From Terana coerulea (lineage: Eukaryota > Basidiomycota > Agaricomycetes > Polyporales > Phanerochaetaceae): 21,151 nt of DNA. The stretch spans positions 1 through 21,151 of the forward strand of contig JAKOGH010000306.1 in the NCBI GenBank assembly GCA_024811115.1, given 5' to 3'. The position numbers and the translations under genes were made by a program. A model generated the notes under the pieces. It was not told the origin of the DNA, made no database searches, and saw nothing but the letters and a program-made list of their open reading frames with translations. Of the stretch, positions 1 through 10,353 are shown one piece after another; positions within the stretch are counted from its first letter, which is position 1, and the number at the start of each line of letters is the position of its first letter.

Positions 1-2873
1 TCATGGGGAGATTAGGCGAACAAGGGCCATACTCGGTTGGTACCACATGACTTCCGCATTCAAGCCATGAGCTGACCTCGTCTTAGCCAACCATGAAAAC
101 GAGGAATGGATTAACGGCGAGAAAACTGAAGACATCGTGGCTTTCCTGGATCGGCTCTACACCGCTAAGCGCAAAGCTGAGAAACGTATCGCAGTACTGG
201 GTGGCGAACCGGATGCAGTGCGTATGCGCGCAATGCTGCACTCCCTGCCACTCACTGTATAATTCACAGCGACCACTTTCTGCATCGCCCGAGCCCTATA
301 GCGGGTCACGGATATCGCTACGCGACGTGCTCACGAATCCGACGTCCCTATCTTATTTCATGGAGTTTATGGACAGGCGGAAACGTTCTTTGCTGGTGCA
401 GTTCTGGCTCACAGTCGAAAGTTTCAAGAATCCGCTGGAGTCTGTGGACTCTGGCAGCGAGAGCGACGACGACGAGCCAATACGGGACCCCTCTCTGTCT
501 ACCACCCTGAAAGAGGACATCCTGATGATGAACGAGCTGTACTTCTCCGGGCTAGCGCCGGACCCCGCCCTGCCGTGATATCGCAGAAGCACGTCAACGC
601 CATCCGCTCGTTTGGAGTGGAGGACGACCCGCCGACGTCCTCGTCCGAGAAGCGGGTCCGTAAAGCCGTTATGCTTGCCCAGCGACAAGTCGAACGCGAC
701 ATGGAGCACCAGGATTTTGAGGACTTTCAGCGGTCGGAGCTGTGGTTCCGCGTCCTCAGCGAGAGCGACCTGAACCCGAAGTCGACGGGAACCACTGCGG
801 CACAGATTATGAACCGTGCCTCAACTCTTATTGAAGAGGGTGCACTCCAGCACAATATGCCCAAGGCGAGGTCTGATACTGCCCCGCCCCAGTTCCTGCG
901 TCCACACCGACCATCCCCTCTCGGGCTGTTCCACATTGAGGAGATGACAAGTCCATCTCTCCCCACCCATGTCGTCACGGCCGGCGGCGGCATCCGAGCC
1001 TCGCCGTCAGATCTAGAGCTCCTAATGTCCCCGTCAGGCGAGCCTGGCTCGACGTCGTCGCGCGCACCCCTGTTCGACGACCCGGAGGATAACAAGTTCG
1101 ACCAGGCGCTGGAAGCGCACTCGCAACGGATGGAGGCCATCCAGGCCGCCCTCACGGACATCATCGCACTGGACAGGCACGAGCACTTCCAGGGGGAGGG
1201 CGGGGACCTCTCCGAGAGTACCTTGGCGCCGCCCCCGCGTCTGAGCACACGCACGCCCTCGGACGACGCGCGCGGCGAGCCTGCGTCCGACGACGAGGCC
1301 GACGCCGACGAGCAGGCCACAGACGGCGGCGCGCCGTCGTTCGCACCCGCGGGGCCGGGCGACCTGCACCTCGCGCACGAGATCGCGCGGCTCGGGACGA
1401 AGCTCGTGAGCCTCGAGACGCAGGCGGGGATGCTGGGCACGCTGCTGAAGAAGGCGGAGCTCGCGGGCGACGCGCAGGAGCTGCGGCTGCTGCAGCGCTC
1501 GCAGGCGTCGCTCGCGCGCGAGCAGCGCGCGCTCGGCTTCCAGCGGAGCCAGTACGAGCAGCAGGAGGCCGCGAACCGGCTCGTGTCGGACCGCACGCGC
1601 ATCGCGATCGTGAACTCGGCGGTGGGCGAGGAGGACGGGCGGGCGGTGGTGCGGTACCTGGTCGAGATCCAGCAGCTCGCGGCCGACGGGAGCTTCGCGT
1701 CGGGCTGGGTCGTCGCGCGGCGGTACAACGAGTTTTTCAACATGCATAATAAACTCCGGGAGCGGTACGCGCCCGTCAAAACGCTGGACTTTCCCGGGAA
1801 GCGGCTCGTCACCTCGTTGTCCAACAGCTTCGTGGACTCTCGGCGGACTGCGCTCGAGAAGTATATGCAGGTCCGCACCTGTGCGTCTTCGTAGCCTTGC
1901 GTGCGCGCTGACGCTTTCCGCAGAGCCTCATCACGATCCCCGCCGTCTGCGAAAGCGCGGAGCTGCGCGTCTTCCTCTCGCGCGACTCGCCCTTCATGGC
2001 CGCGCCGCCCGCGGACGCGAAGGCCGCGGCGCCGGCGGCGGGCGCGGGCCTCATGCGCAGCATGTACAAGTCCGTGACGGACAGCATCGACGACATGTTC
2101 TTCGGGCCGTCGATGCTGGACGTGATCATCCAGCGGCTGACGTCGCAGGCGGCGGGGGCCGTCGGCATCGTCGGCTCGGGCGTGCACGACGAGGAGCTCG
2201 TCGCGCAGGCGCTGCGCGCGTCCGCGCGCGCGGCGAGCGAGACAGCCTACTGCAGCTCCCCCGGCGACCTGAAGCCGCTCGAGGGCGAGAGCAGCACGTC
2301 GAGCTTCTCGAGCCCGATCTGCGACCTCGTCCTGGCGGTGTTTGAGCTGAACAAGAAGAACAACTGGCTGCGGCGGCAGGCGATCGTGATTATTCTGCAG
2401 CAGGTGTTTGGAGGGACGATTGAGCGGTGAGCGCTCCTTGGATTTGGTGTGTGTTGTGTGAAGAAGCTGACCTGCGTTACAGGAAACTACGAGAGACGGC
2501 GAAAGCTTTCTTGGACGAGTCGCATCTGCTAGGGTACATTGGCATCTTTCGTGGTGCGCTGTGGGAGAATGGCCGCCTGAAAACGAGTGGGCCCCGCGCA
2601 CGGCTGAGGAGAAGCTACGCACGCGAGACGATGCGAACCGGAAGCTGTCCGCGCTCATGCCTGGTGCGTTCACACCCGTGGTCTTGGTGTCTTCACGCTG
2701 ACTGCGATGTAGACCTTGGAGCGAACATGATCGGACGCTCGAACGCTAGGAGGGGTGCGAGGAGGCTGTTCGCTGTCCTGCAGAACCGGCGGCTCAACCA
2801 GCATTTGATATATACCACTGTGGATGAGGTGCGTCCGAACTATCCGCGGCTAAGATGTCTGCTGAAGGCATGA
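1..2873 (+). CDS. Mdm1/SNX13-like RGS-PX-nexin_C protein, 5' truncated by window, frame-disrupted
   Basis: Mdm1/SNX13 proteins are ER-anchored sorting nexins that tether the ER to vacuole/endosome or lipid droplets; this role is family knowledge. Seen here in order: an RGS-like segment (about 300-720, containing SYFMEFMDRR and LVQFWLTVESFKNPL), an acidic Ser-rich linker and helical stretch (about 800-1570), a PX domain (about 1580-1980, with RRYNEFFNMHNKLRERY and DFPGKRL) and a nexin C-terminal domain (about 2310-2840, with LAVFELNKKNNWLRRQAIVI and GRSNARRGARRLFAVLQ). Introns are 1871-1923, 2427-2482 and 2664-2712. The N-terminal membrane and PXA parts lie outside the window. The frame is not continuous: there is an in-frame TGA at 68-70 (or an indel there) and apparent one-base shifts near 258, 573 and 2585. 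Codon use is strongly coding on both sides of each break, so sequencing error or very recent decay are both possible. Family assignment is firm; integrity is not. Confidence 0.85.
1871..1923 (+). other. Intron inside the PX domain of the Mdm1-like gene
   Basis: Removing these 53 bases joins EKYMQ to SLITIP, restoring the PX-domain helix, and bypasses a TAG. The donor is GTCCGC, which is not the common GTRNGT. The second intron of the ACT-domain gene (9926-9984) uses the same GTCCGC donor. Confidence 0.75.
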
Positions 2874-3778
2874 TCAGGTTTTTGCTGCATTATTTCCTGA
2901 GCCTTCAAATTGAGTTATGACCTCCACGTGTGTCTCGCCATATTTCTTCTGTTGTTGTGTTCCTGAATGGCTATCTTGAGAGAGCGGTCCGTTACAGTTT
3001 TCACGACCGCACAGCCCTCCGAACCCTCTGCCGGAAAAAGCATATCTGACAACTGGCAAGCACCTGTACTTCGACGGCACCACCTGCTTTCATGTGTGTC
3101 TAGGCCACCAGTGTCTTCCCAGACCTTTTATTTCAGTACTTTCCCGGCGCCTGCGAGTGTGTGCGTATGGCGCCGGTCTTCTGTTCTTACCGCTGGTACT
3201 CGGTGCTCTTCGGCATCGACGGGGCACTTGTGGCGCAGTGTATTGAACGTTTCTCTGTGCTCCGGAACGAGATGCGGGCTGGCGGATCAGAGCACGCAAA
3301 TCCCCCACATCCCCACATGCTACCCGCAACGTGCGCATGCGCGAACGCCAGCTTCGGAGCCCCGGGAGCAGAGACTTCTGTTTTGGTGAACACCCACATG
3401 AAGCACTCCGTCGTTCCTGTGCTACGCAGTAGTGGGTTACAGGGAAGGGCTGACATCTGCACATGTTTAGAATTTGGGGCTTGAGAGACATTTCAGCTCT
3501 GCGTCGTCGCATGCTTCCGTGCATCGATTTCTGCCAATCGCCGCCAAGCCACTGAGCCCAACACATGCACCGTTCTGCCGGCGGCGTGCCCCGCATGAGA
3601 AGCGTCGCGAGCCACATTGGCCGGCCCTCGATAAGCCCCAGCAGCATACAGCCCCCTCGCCGCCAACGTGCTTCAACTCGCTGTTCCCAATCGCGCCGCG
3701 TTCGTTGCCGGGGGCCCCGTGTATATATCATGCCAGGGGCGACGCAGGGAGAAGTGAGCCACCCCCAGCCCAGCCGCC
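2874..3778. other. Intergenic region between Mdm1-like and RNase T2 genes
   Basis: No convincing exon was found on either strand. Open frames here are short and mutually overlapping, with no recognisable family. It should hold the 3' end of the upstream gene and the promoter of the ribonuclease gene, including a TATA box near its right end. Confidence 0.6.
3722..3728 (+). promoter_or_regulatory. TATA box of the RNase T2 gene
   Basis: TATATAT lies 51 bases before the ATG in an otherwise GC-rich stretch. That spacing leaves room for a start site about 20-30 bases downstream and a short leader. Inference from position and sequence only. Confidence 0.55.
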
Positions 3779-5518
3779 ATGCTCGCTGCCGTCGTCGTCC
3801 TCGGTGCCCTCGCGGGCCATGCCCTCGCCAGCCCCTACCTCGCCGACGTCACCCCCGCGAACCTCTTCAAGCGCCTCAGCACCAGCTGCGGCACGAGCGG
3901 CCAGACGTCCTGCCACAACACCACCAAGCAGACCAACCTTTGCTGCTTCGAGTCTCCTGGAGTAAGTCTCTCTGTTCGACGCCGGAGCGATGTTGTATGG
4001 GGAGTTCAGAGTAGTCATGTTTCTGTCGCGGGACAACGATTGGGCGCTCCGCTCCTTTGAGGCGCTCCGTATCATCCGCTCCGCCCGGCAAACAGAGCCA
4101 AACACTGTATCTTGCAGGATATCTGTCTTACTGAGGGATTTTTCTAGGGCCTGCTGCTGCAAACGCAGTTCTGGGACACAAACCCTTCTACTGGACCCTC
4201 GAACAGCTGGACCATCCACGGCCTCTGGCCAGACAAGTAAGTCTCTATTTCATGCGCATATAGTCGCCTATCCTCACTGTCTGTGCTTCAGCTGCGATGG
4301 CACCTTCTCCGAAAACTGCGACTCGTCGCGCGACTACACCGACATTGCCGGCCTGCTCACTGCCCAAGGCGCGGCCTCCACGTTGTCGGTCATGCAGGAA
4401 GTAAGCTTCAGCCCATCCCATCCGACATGCTTTGCGCGTATGCTGACGCGTGCGCAGTTCTGGGTAGACATCAACGGGCAGAACGAGCAGTTCTGGGAGC
4501 ACGAGTGGAGCACGCACGGGACGTGCTACAGCACGCTCAAGACGTCGTGCCTCCCGAGCGGGAGCGCCAAGGGCGCCGAGGCCGTCGCGTTCTTCCAGAC
4601 CGTCGTCCGTCTCTTCCAGGTCAGTCCCCGCGCCACACACCTCCCCGAATGAACTTGCGCTGACGCGCCGCGCCGTGCAGTCGCTGCCGACGTACGACTG
4701 GCTCTCCGCGGGCGGCATCACGCCGAGCAGCAGCAAGACGTACACCCTCGCCGCGATCACCGCCGCGCTGAAGGCCAAGGCCGGCGTCACGCCCGCGCTC
4801 GACTGCACGTCCGGCGCGCTGAACCAGATCTCGTGGTACTTCAACCTCAAGGGCTCCGTCATCGACGGCGACTTTGTCATGATCGGTGCGTCGTCTGCGT
4901 GCGTGTATGCGTTGAAGAGAATGATGCTGAGGATGGTGTGTGATAGATGCGCCGAAGGCGGGATCGTGTGCGTCGACGGGGCTGAAGTATCCGCTCAAGA
5001 CGGGCTCATCTACTGGCACGACTACTGTGAGTCCTCTCGGTTTTGCTCCTCATCTGCGGCTTACTCATTCATTCAACACAGTCCACCGGATCTTCCCCTA
5101 CTGGTGGTAGCGTGAGCGTCCTTCATTCCTCGCCCCTTCATACTCCAGACTGACCACCCCGCAGGGCACCCTCCCGACCAAAGCGACGCTGCACGCGAGC
5201 ACGACCGGCGGGCTGCTCACCGCCGGCACCTGGTCGACGCAGACGCTCGCGACGTACACCATCTCCGGCTCCGCGTCCTCCTTCACGCTCTCGACGTCCA
5301 AGGGCAGCTGCGGCGTGTCGTCCGGCACGTTCGCGTGCGGCAGCGGCGTGACCGCGACGGCGTTCAGCGCGGTGACGTCCGGCTCGAGCCTGCTGCTCGC
5401 GTCCGGCGGCTCGACGGCGTTCACGAGCGACGCGTCCCCGAGCGGCAGCACGGTGGAGACGATCTTCACCGGCAGCTCGCATGCGGTGGACTACACAATC
5501 TCGATCGTCTCGACATAA
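3779..5518 (+). CDS. Secreted ribonuclease T2 with C-terminal extension domain
   Basis: RNase T2 family enzymes cleave RNA through a 2',3'-cyclic phosphate; this one is probably secreted or vacuolar. Eight exons (3779-3961, 4148-4236, 4292-4400, 4458-4619, 4681-4885, 4947-5026, 5082-5111, 5165-5518) keep frame exactly and give 403 residues. Residues 1-17 are a signal peptide. The two catalytic signatures are complete: WTIHGLWPD (His85) and HEWSTHGTC (His142, Glu143, His147). Paired cysteines fit the family ([15 protein letters not shown]). The catalytic core is followed by a Ser/Thr/Gly-rich linker (about 268-288) and a C-terminal domain of about 115 residues rich in Ser, Thr and Gly, an arrangement known in basidiomycete and yeast Rny1-type T2 enzymes. 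The start is the first ATG after the TATA box, in context GCCGCCATGC, and opens the signal peptide. Every splice site is GT..AG. No disabling change is seen, unlike the genes at the two window ends. Confidence 0.95.
5082..5111 (+). other. 30-base micro-exon in the RNase T2 linker
   Basis: An exon of exactly ten codons ([10 protein letters not shown]) sits between introns 5027-5081 and 5112-5164. It encodes only flexible linker, so skipping or including it would keep frame and change only linker length. Confidence 0.75.
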
Positions 5519-6103
5519 TGTATTTTACAGCGTAGCACGGTCATGTCAGATATGTGGTACTAGGGACAAATGCAAATTATCTGTGTTTATTCATGTTCGC
5601 GATGCTTTACACCAGCTGGTCGCCTTCTGAGCCGACCGCGCATGCCGGCATACCGACCCCTCTTCTGCGCGTACTTCCCCTTCCTAAGATGCACATGCGT
5701 CCAGCTAGCCACACCAGGCTGGTGCCACCAAACTCGGCCAGGTGGTTCTGAGCGGCTTCGTTGTACTACGCCCGACCCCGCTCAGGCTCACGCGGGCTCC
5801 TCCCCATCCTTTGCCTCCCCTTCACTAGTTTCACTCGTCACTCCCTGGCTCGGTAGCGTCGATGCTAGAGTTCAAGAAATCCGCGTGATCCACGCGACGA
5901 TGGAATAAGAATTGATCTGAAGCCTGGAGAGCGCGCGTGTGCGACGTCCTGTTTGTTCAAGAAAGCTGCTGTTAATGCTGTGGACCCATTCGTTGAGGGC
6001 CAAGTGCCTGGGAATCGGTCGACTGAAGGCCTCTGCCCAGGATTTTGCCGAATACCGTCCATCCGGGAACGCGGCGTCACAGCAGTGCAGGGGAGCTGCC
6101 ATC
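5519..6103. other. Convergent intergenic region
   Basis: Lies between the stop codons of the ribonuclease gene (+) and the Zn2Cys6-like gene (-), so it should contain both 3' untranslated regions. No exon, RNA gene or repeat was recognised. Confidence 0.5.
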
Positions 6104-7353
6104 CTACGCGGCAGAGCTCTCGTCCCTCAGGAGGGCTTCCTGCGCACGCACGTGGGGCAGCAGCTCCTGCGCCCGCGCCGCGGTCTCCGCATCCGTCTTC
6201 TCGGCGCGCTGGAGCACCAACTCGCAGAGCGCGAGGTCGTTCGCGATGCACGTCTGCTCGCGCGCGTACTTCTGCTCGACGCGGGCCTGGTCCTGCTCGT
6301 GCTGCCGCGCGAGCCGCGCCTGCTCGCGCGCAAACTCACGTTCGAGGTTGGCCTGCGCGAGCGCGAGCGCGTCCGCGACGCGCGACTGCTTGTGCTGCAG
6401 GCCGGCCTGGCGCTCGAGGTTCTCGCGCCGCCTGCGTTGGCTGAGGGCGTGGTTGGCCTTGATGTCCTCCCATTGCGTCTTGATGTTGTCGCCCAGCGGT
6501 GCTATGCGCTCATCATCAAGACCATTTAGGTGCGGGTCACCGCTGGGAGAACCTGTCGTGCGCGCACCCGGCCGAGGATCGTTATTGACAGTGGAAGGTG
6601 GAGACGACAGGGAATGGCATGCGTAGATGGTAGTTTTTGGAATTTTTCTAGGGGAGGCCTGCGAACGTAGGCCTGTGGAAAAAAGAGATTGAGTGGCAGC
6701 GTATGAGCGGGACGACCTACGCTTGGACGCTTTATCGGGCTCGGGAGACACAGAGGGAGGTCGCTTGGCCGACGGCGCTTGCAGCGTACTGGCGTCCGGT
6801 GCAGAGTCCTTGGGCCCTGGCGCCTGAGTAGAAAACCGCGAGCCTGAGGGCGGCTCTGAAGAGGAGGAGATGGAGTGTACGGAACAGGCCAACTTGGACG
6901 GTGGTTCACTGCTTTTCAATTTATGGCCCCCGAGAGCTTCGAGCTGTTCACTGTATTGTTTATTTAAGCATTAGTTCCTCTGAAGAGCCAACGCTTTGTA
7001 GTCTTTGGGGTTATAGCCCTCAGGTAGCTTCAGCTGCTCGCATCTTATGTGATTCGCATGGCATCTGCGGCACTTGTTCAACTTGTCACCAAGCGGGACG
7101 CGACAGGAATGGTTGTCCCTCGATCTTCTGCAGCCGTCGCACTGGCAAAGAATTAGTACGAGGCGAAAGAAAGACTGGGAATAGCGCACCTTGTTGTTCT
7201 CTTCAAGAATAACATCGTCAGGCCATTCGGGTCCGAAGACGACTCTTTGTTTAGAGACTTGCGTGGCGGGCTTGATGTCATCATCGTTGAACGTCGGGAA
7301 AAAGTCAGGTGATGCTAAAACGACGGTATACTCGTTTCGGTGGGAGGGTGCGG
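6104..7353 (-). CDS. Zn2Cys6-like cysteine-cluster protein with C-terminal coiled coil, 5' end unresolved
   Basis: Three exons fit in frame: 7353-7190, 7141-6993 and 6950-6104. The middle exon encodes six cysteines spaced C-x2-C-x8-C-x10-C-x2-C-x6-C (starting CDGCRRSRDNHSC). This resembles the fungal Zn(II)2Cys6 binuclear cluster, except that the usual six-residue gap is eight. An acidic segment (FGPEWPDDVILEENNK) comes just before it. After the cluster comes a low-complexity Ser/Pro stretch with basic patches (ASKRRSSRS). Then follow about 125 residues of charged, Glu/Gln/Arg/Ala-rich heptad-like sequence (from about NIKTQWEDIK to the end) that should form a long coiled coil. The 42-base intron 6951-6992 has a good branch site (ACTAAT) but a GTTGGC donor. 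Nuclear DNA-binding function is plausible from the cluster but unproven, and no middle homology region is present. Sequence upstream of 7353 can be spliced in several ways, none of which keeps frame to an ATG, so the N terminus is left open. Confidence 0.6.
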
Positions 7354-8071
7354 CTTATGTAGTACAGAATTTAGTAGACACACACAGAAGCACGGATACG
7401 ATAACAGTGACGTACCATAGAGTGGGAAGTGGGTCTGTCTTCCAGAGCGGTGGGCATTGGCCTAGACGCTTGAGGAATAACCGGAGTGTAACATCTACTG
7501 AACTATTGGAGTCGAGCCTATAAGACTCACTCTTGGCACGCATTGTGAGTGGGCTCGTTGACTTTGACAGTGGCTGAAGACGCAATACAGCTTTCAGTGG
7601 CTCAATGCCTGCGCCCGTTCGGTCCTAAGTTAACTGAGAAACGTGAGTTGGTGGGGTTCGGCAACGCGTTTGAACATTGATCTGTGCACTTACAGAAAAT
7701 CTACTATTTCGCTAGGAGCGAAGTAGCAGTTCTAATAGAAAGTTCAGTCATTGTCAAAATAGCGTAGAATTGGCATGCTGACCAGCGATGGCGCACGTAC
7801 GCCAAACAAATGTCCTTCGACAATGATGGCAACAGTCTCGTCTGGGGAGTGGTCGCTTGGATGGGGTTGTATGTTGCTACAGGATCTCTGCGTGAGCGAT
7901 AGGTACCGGAGCGAGGGGTGGGGGATGGAGGTAGGAAGAGAAGATGACGAGGGACTCGGAGACTGGTTTTGAGTGCCCATTAGCAATTGCTTCGTCCCCA
8001 AACTTAGCTTGATAGCCAAGCTTCCACTGGAATGGATGTTACCGAAACAGTCGCTGCGCTTGCCATACCTT

Positions 8072-8130
8072 TACCTCCCGCAAATATTTGCTTTCGCATA
8101 TACCTCCTCCATATATTTGCCTTACGCACG
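8072..8130. repeat. Imperfect tandem duplication of about 30 bases
   Basis: A 29-base unit beginning TACCTCCCGCAAATATTTG is followed directly by a diverged 30-base copy beginning TACCTCCTCCATATATTTG. The first copy contains the palindrome CAAATATTTG. Confidence 0.6.
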
Positions 8131-8372
8131 GCTGCCTGGCGCAAAGGTATGAAATCATCGATTATTTGGGCTTACTACTAAAACCTTTGGGACCATTTCC
8201 AACACCAGAGCGTATCCGGCTAAGCCTCTGGGATGGGATTGAGGACACACTGGTGTTCGACATCGGAACGCGAAGAGGTAGCACGTACAGCACGAACTCT
8301 ACCTGCAGCCCATAAGTAGACTCGCCACATAGTAACTTATTGGCATACCACCACACCTTGCTCTGACAGACC

Positions 8373-8411
8373 ATCCCAAGATCATCCCAAGACCATCCCA
8401 AGATCATCCCA
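8373..8411. repeat. 11-base minisatellite, about 3.5 copies
   Basis: ATCCCAAGAYC is repeated head to tail three times plus a partial fourth. The copies alternate T and C at one position, suggesting a 22-base higher-order unit. Confidence 0.85.
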
Positions 8412-8462
8412 CGTTCTATCCCACTGGCGCCCGAAAGCTCTCCCTGGGCCTTCTGTCGCAGT

Positions 8463-8665
8463 TGACGTAACGCACTAGCCAGTTTTCATCGGTGACACCC
8501 ATAGGCGAGGGATATCCATCGTGCGCGAGGCTGAGCCGGGCAACGAGACGGCAAAGTGGCGATGCATCAAGATCGCGGGGCCCACTAGTATGGAGTGCGG
8601 TGTGTCTTCGGGAGGGCACATCAGGGTTGAATGAGCTTGTGTGTACAGGAGCCACTGGTCTCCTT
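8463..8665 (+). pseudogene. Decayed partial copy of the ACT-domain gene
   Basis: The stretch aligns collinearly with about 9652-9865 of the intact ACT-domain gene downstream. Matching landmarks are the TTGACG start, GAGATATC / GGGATATC, the nearly identical run AATGGCGCTGTATCAAGATC / AGTGGCGATGCATCAAGATC, the GGAGTKCGGTGTGTCTT exon end plus donor, and TACAG at the acceptor. Relative to the intact gene it carries a TAA where the gene has a CAG codon and a one-base deletion near 8507, so it cannot encode the domain. The upstream third of the gene and the last exon are not recognisable here. It lies in the same orientation about 1.2 kb upstream, which points to an old local duplication. Confidence 0.7.
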
Positions 8666-9533
8666 CCCAGCGCACTATTCAAGTTACTCTCGACCGCGCG
8701 AACGTCGACTTCGTGGACCAAACTCTTCCATGCCAGTGAATGTTCCGGGATCTGACGAAGCCGGGCGCTTACTGTCGGGCGAGCTGAGGAAGAGTCCTGG
8801 CTTGAAGTGTGCCTTCCGACCCGGTGCGATTGTAATCTCTGAGGAGGGTATTCCGAGGTATCTGTCATGCTTACTGTGCTGAACACCATTTCCCTCGCCC
8901 GTAGGTGTCGACTTGTTGGTGGTTGTCTACTGTCCGCTCCGAGTCCCATCCCTCCGAGCCCTGGGCTTGCATCCCATCTCGCCCATCGAGCACCTCAGCC
9001 CCCTACTGATGAGATTCATCAACTAAACATGAAAAAGACAACAGACATGCTTTGGACTCACCGCGGATATTGGGAGGTACGAGGTATAGGGCTTGATGGG
9101 GCTCGATGATAGCAGTGAACGACATGGTTGGACGAAAGACGCGGCCGATATGTTCGGAGCGTGTCTGTTACACAGAATTTATTCGGGAAAGGGGTGGAGA
9201 CATCGCCTCTCATCTTCTAGATGCTGTGATGTCTATAAATGTAGAACCAGCGCGACAGCGACCGTGATTACCCATCTTGACTGGGATAACACCCTGATAC
9301 AGTGGATCTATGCTTCGTGGCCCTCCAGGTCCCATATTTGCTGTTATTTATGCTTATGGCTCCCTGGCGGATGGTGTTTGTGGGACTGCCTACACACTGT
9401 AACACAGCGTCCCGGGCCGGCACTGTCGGAGCGCACAACGAACGAGTCATGGATATATGACCTGACCTGCGGCTCATCATGAGATCCAGCAGAAAGTAAT
9501 CTTGTCACATACCACGACGTGCTCCTGAGTCCG
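8666..9533. other. Region without an assignable gene
   Basis: No exon could be supported. The long minus-strand frame 8416-8949 overlaps the pseudogene antisense and has no recognisable domain. The right end should hold the promoter of the ACT-domain gene. Confidence 0.45.
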
Positions 9534-10072
9534 ATGCCTCCTCCGTCACCCGTGGACCATCTTGCGTTTCATCTGCGGCTGCTGCCCAACCCCTTCCAGG
9601 TCCTGCAGCTGCAGCCCGGCGACGAGCTTGCGCCAGAGCACCTGTCGCTCTTGACGCAGCGCACAGACCGGTTCGTCTCGGTTACGCGCACGGACGAAGA
9701 GATATCTGTCGTGCTCGAGGCCATGCCCGAGGATGAGAACGCACAATGGCGCTGTATCAAGATCGCCGGGCCTATGGAGTTCGGTGTGTCTTGCGCTCGG
9801 GCTTCTAGAAATGCGCTCAAGCTGACGGCAAATGCGCCTGGGCGTACAGAACTCACTGGCGTGATGTGCAACTTCACGACGCCACTGAAGAAGGCTGGCG
9901 TTCCGGTCTTTGCGGTCTCGACCTGGTCCGCTCTCTTCCTGGTATTCGTTGAAGTAGGGCTTTCACTGATCTGACGGGATGTAGGAACACGGACTACGTG
10001 CTGACGCCCAAGGAAAAAATAACCCAGGCGGTGGAAGCCTTGAAGGCAGATGGATGGCATTTCAGCTCATAA
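9534..10072 (+). CDS. Small ACT-domain protein (CASTOR/ACT_7-like)
   Basis: Three exons (9534-9783, 9850-9925, 9985-10072) give 137 residues. The first intron (66 bases, GTGTGT..TACAG) has no stop and keeps frame, so an unspliced reading frame looks longer. Removing it joins GPMEF to ELTGVMCNFTTPLK, the usual ACT helix. The fold is readable in order: FHLRLLPNPFQVLQL, FVSVTRTDEEISVVLE, QWRCIKIAGPMEF, the helix, GVPVFAVSTWNTDYVLTP and a last helix ITQAVEALKADGW. Related fungal and bacterial proteins are about this length. ACT domains bind amino acids, and the CASTOR branch senses arginine in animals, so a ligand-sensing role is plausible but the ligand cannot be read from sequence. The start is the first ATG in frame. 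A decayed copy lies upstream. The second intron begins GTCCGC, the same unusual donor seen in the Mdm1-like gene. Confidence 0.85.
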
Positions 10073-10342
10073 CCACACCACGAGGGTAAAACGGAAATTA
10101 CTCAATATACAAAAATTTGCACAGAGCCCCGTTGTTCGTGTATGTGCGACATTCCAAGAGAATGATTTAGGAGATATCCGTGTTAGGACGTGGTGTGTCA
10201 CGGTAAAAACACACGCATAGCTGGTAACGTATCCCGAATGGCTAGACGCTGACTATCTGTAATATTCGGGCTCATTCGGGGCGTGGAGTTTTGAGTTTTG
10301 CGTGGACTTTGGTGAGCGCTTGGTCGGCAGGCGGTGCTCCGA
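10073..10342. other. Spacer between ACT-domain gene and MULE-like element
   Basis: AT-rich; presumably contains the 3' end of the ACT-domain transcript. Nothing else recognised. Confidence 0.45.
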
Positions 10343-10353
10343 GGGCCGAGGCC
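10343..10353. repeat. Left target-site duplication of the MULE-like element
   Basis: GGGCCGAGGCC, matched by GGGCTGAGGCC at 11223-11233 with one difference, immediately outside the two inverted-repeat ends. Confidence 0.75.

Larger units (their letters stand above)
7354..8462. other. Region without an assignable gene
   Basis: Probably contains the 5' exons or promoter of the Zn2Cys6-like gene. A minus-strand frame at 7744-8019 and a plus-strand frame at 8088-8315 are open but match nothing I can name. Two short tandem repeats lie in it and are listed separately. Confidence 0.45.

Noticed and set aside
727..2673. 648-codon open frame on the minus strand
   Set aside because: It is antisense to the Mdm1-like gene. 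GC-rich third positions keep the complementary frame open. Its translation is low-complexity Arg/Ser/Ala with no domain, while the plus strand has clear RGS, PX and nexin motifs.
7744..8019. Minus-strand frame with a faint BTB-like stretch (VEGHLFGVRAPSLVS)
   Set aside because: Only about 25 residues resemble a BTB start; no continuation was found in flanking frames or plausible exons.
8088..8315. Plus-strand frame containing RYEIIDYLGLLLKPLGPF
   Set aside because: Looks mildly protein-like but has no recognisable family, no partner exon and a tandem repeat at its start.
8416..8949. 177-codon minus-strand frame
   Set aside because: Antisense to the decayed ACT-domain copy and resembles no family; the equivalent antisense frame exists opposite the intact gene (9569-10060).
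9519..9974. 151-residue version of the ACT-domain protein starting at GTG 9519
   Set aside because: It begins at a non-ATG codon and reads through a 66-base intron (9784-9849) whose removal restores the conserved helix.
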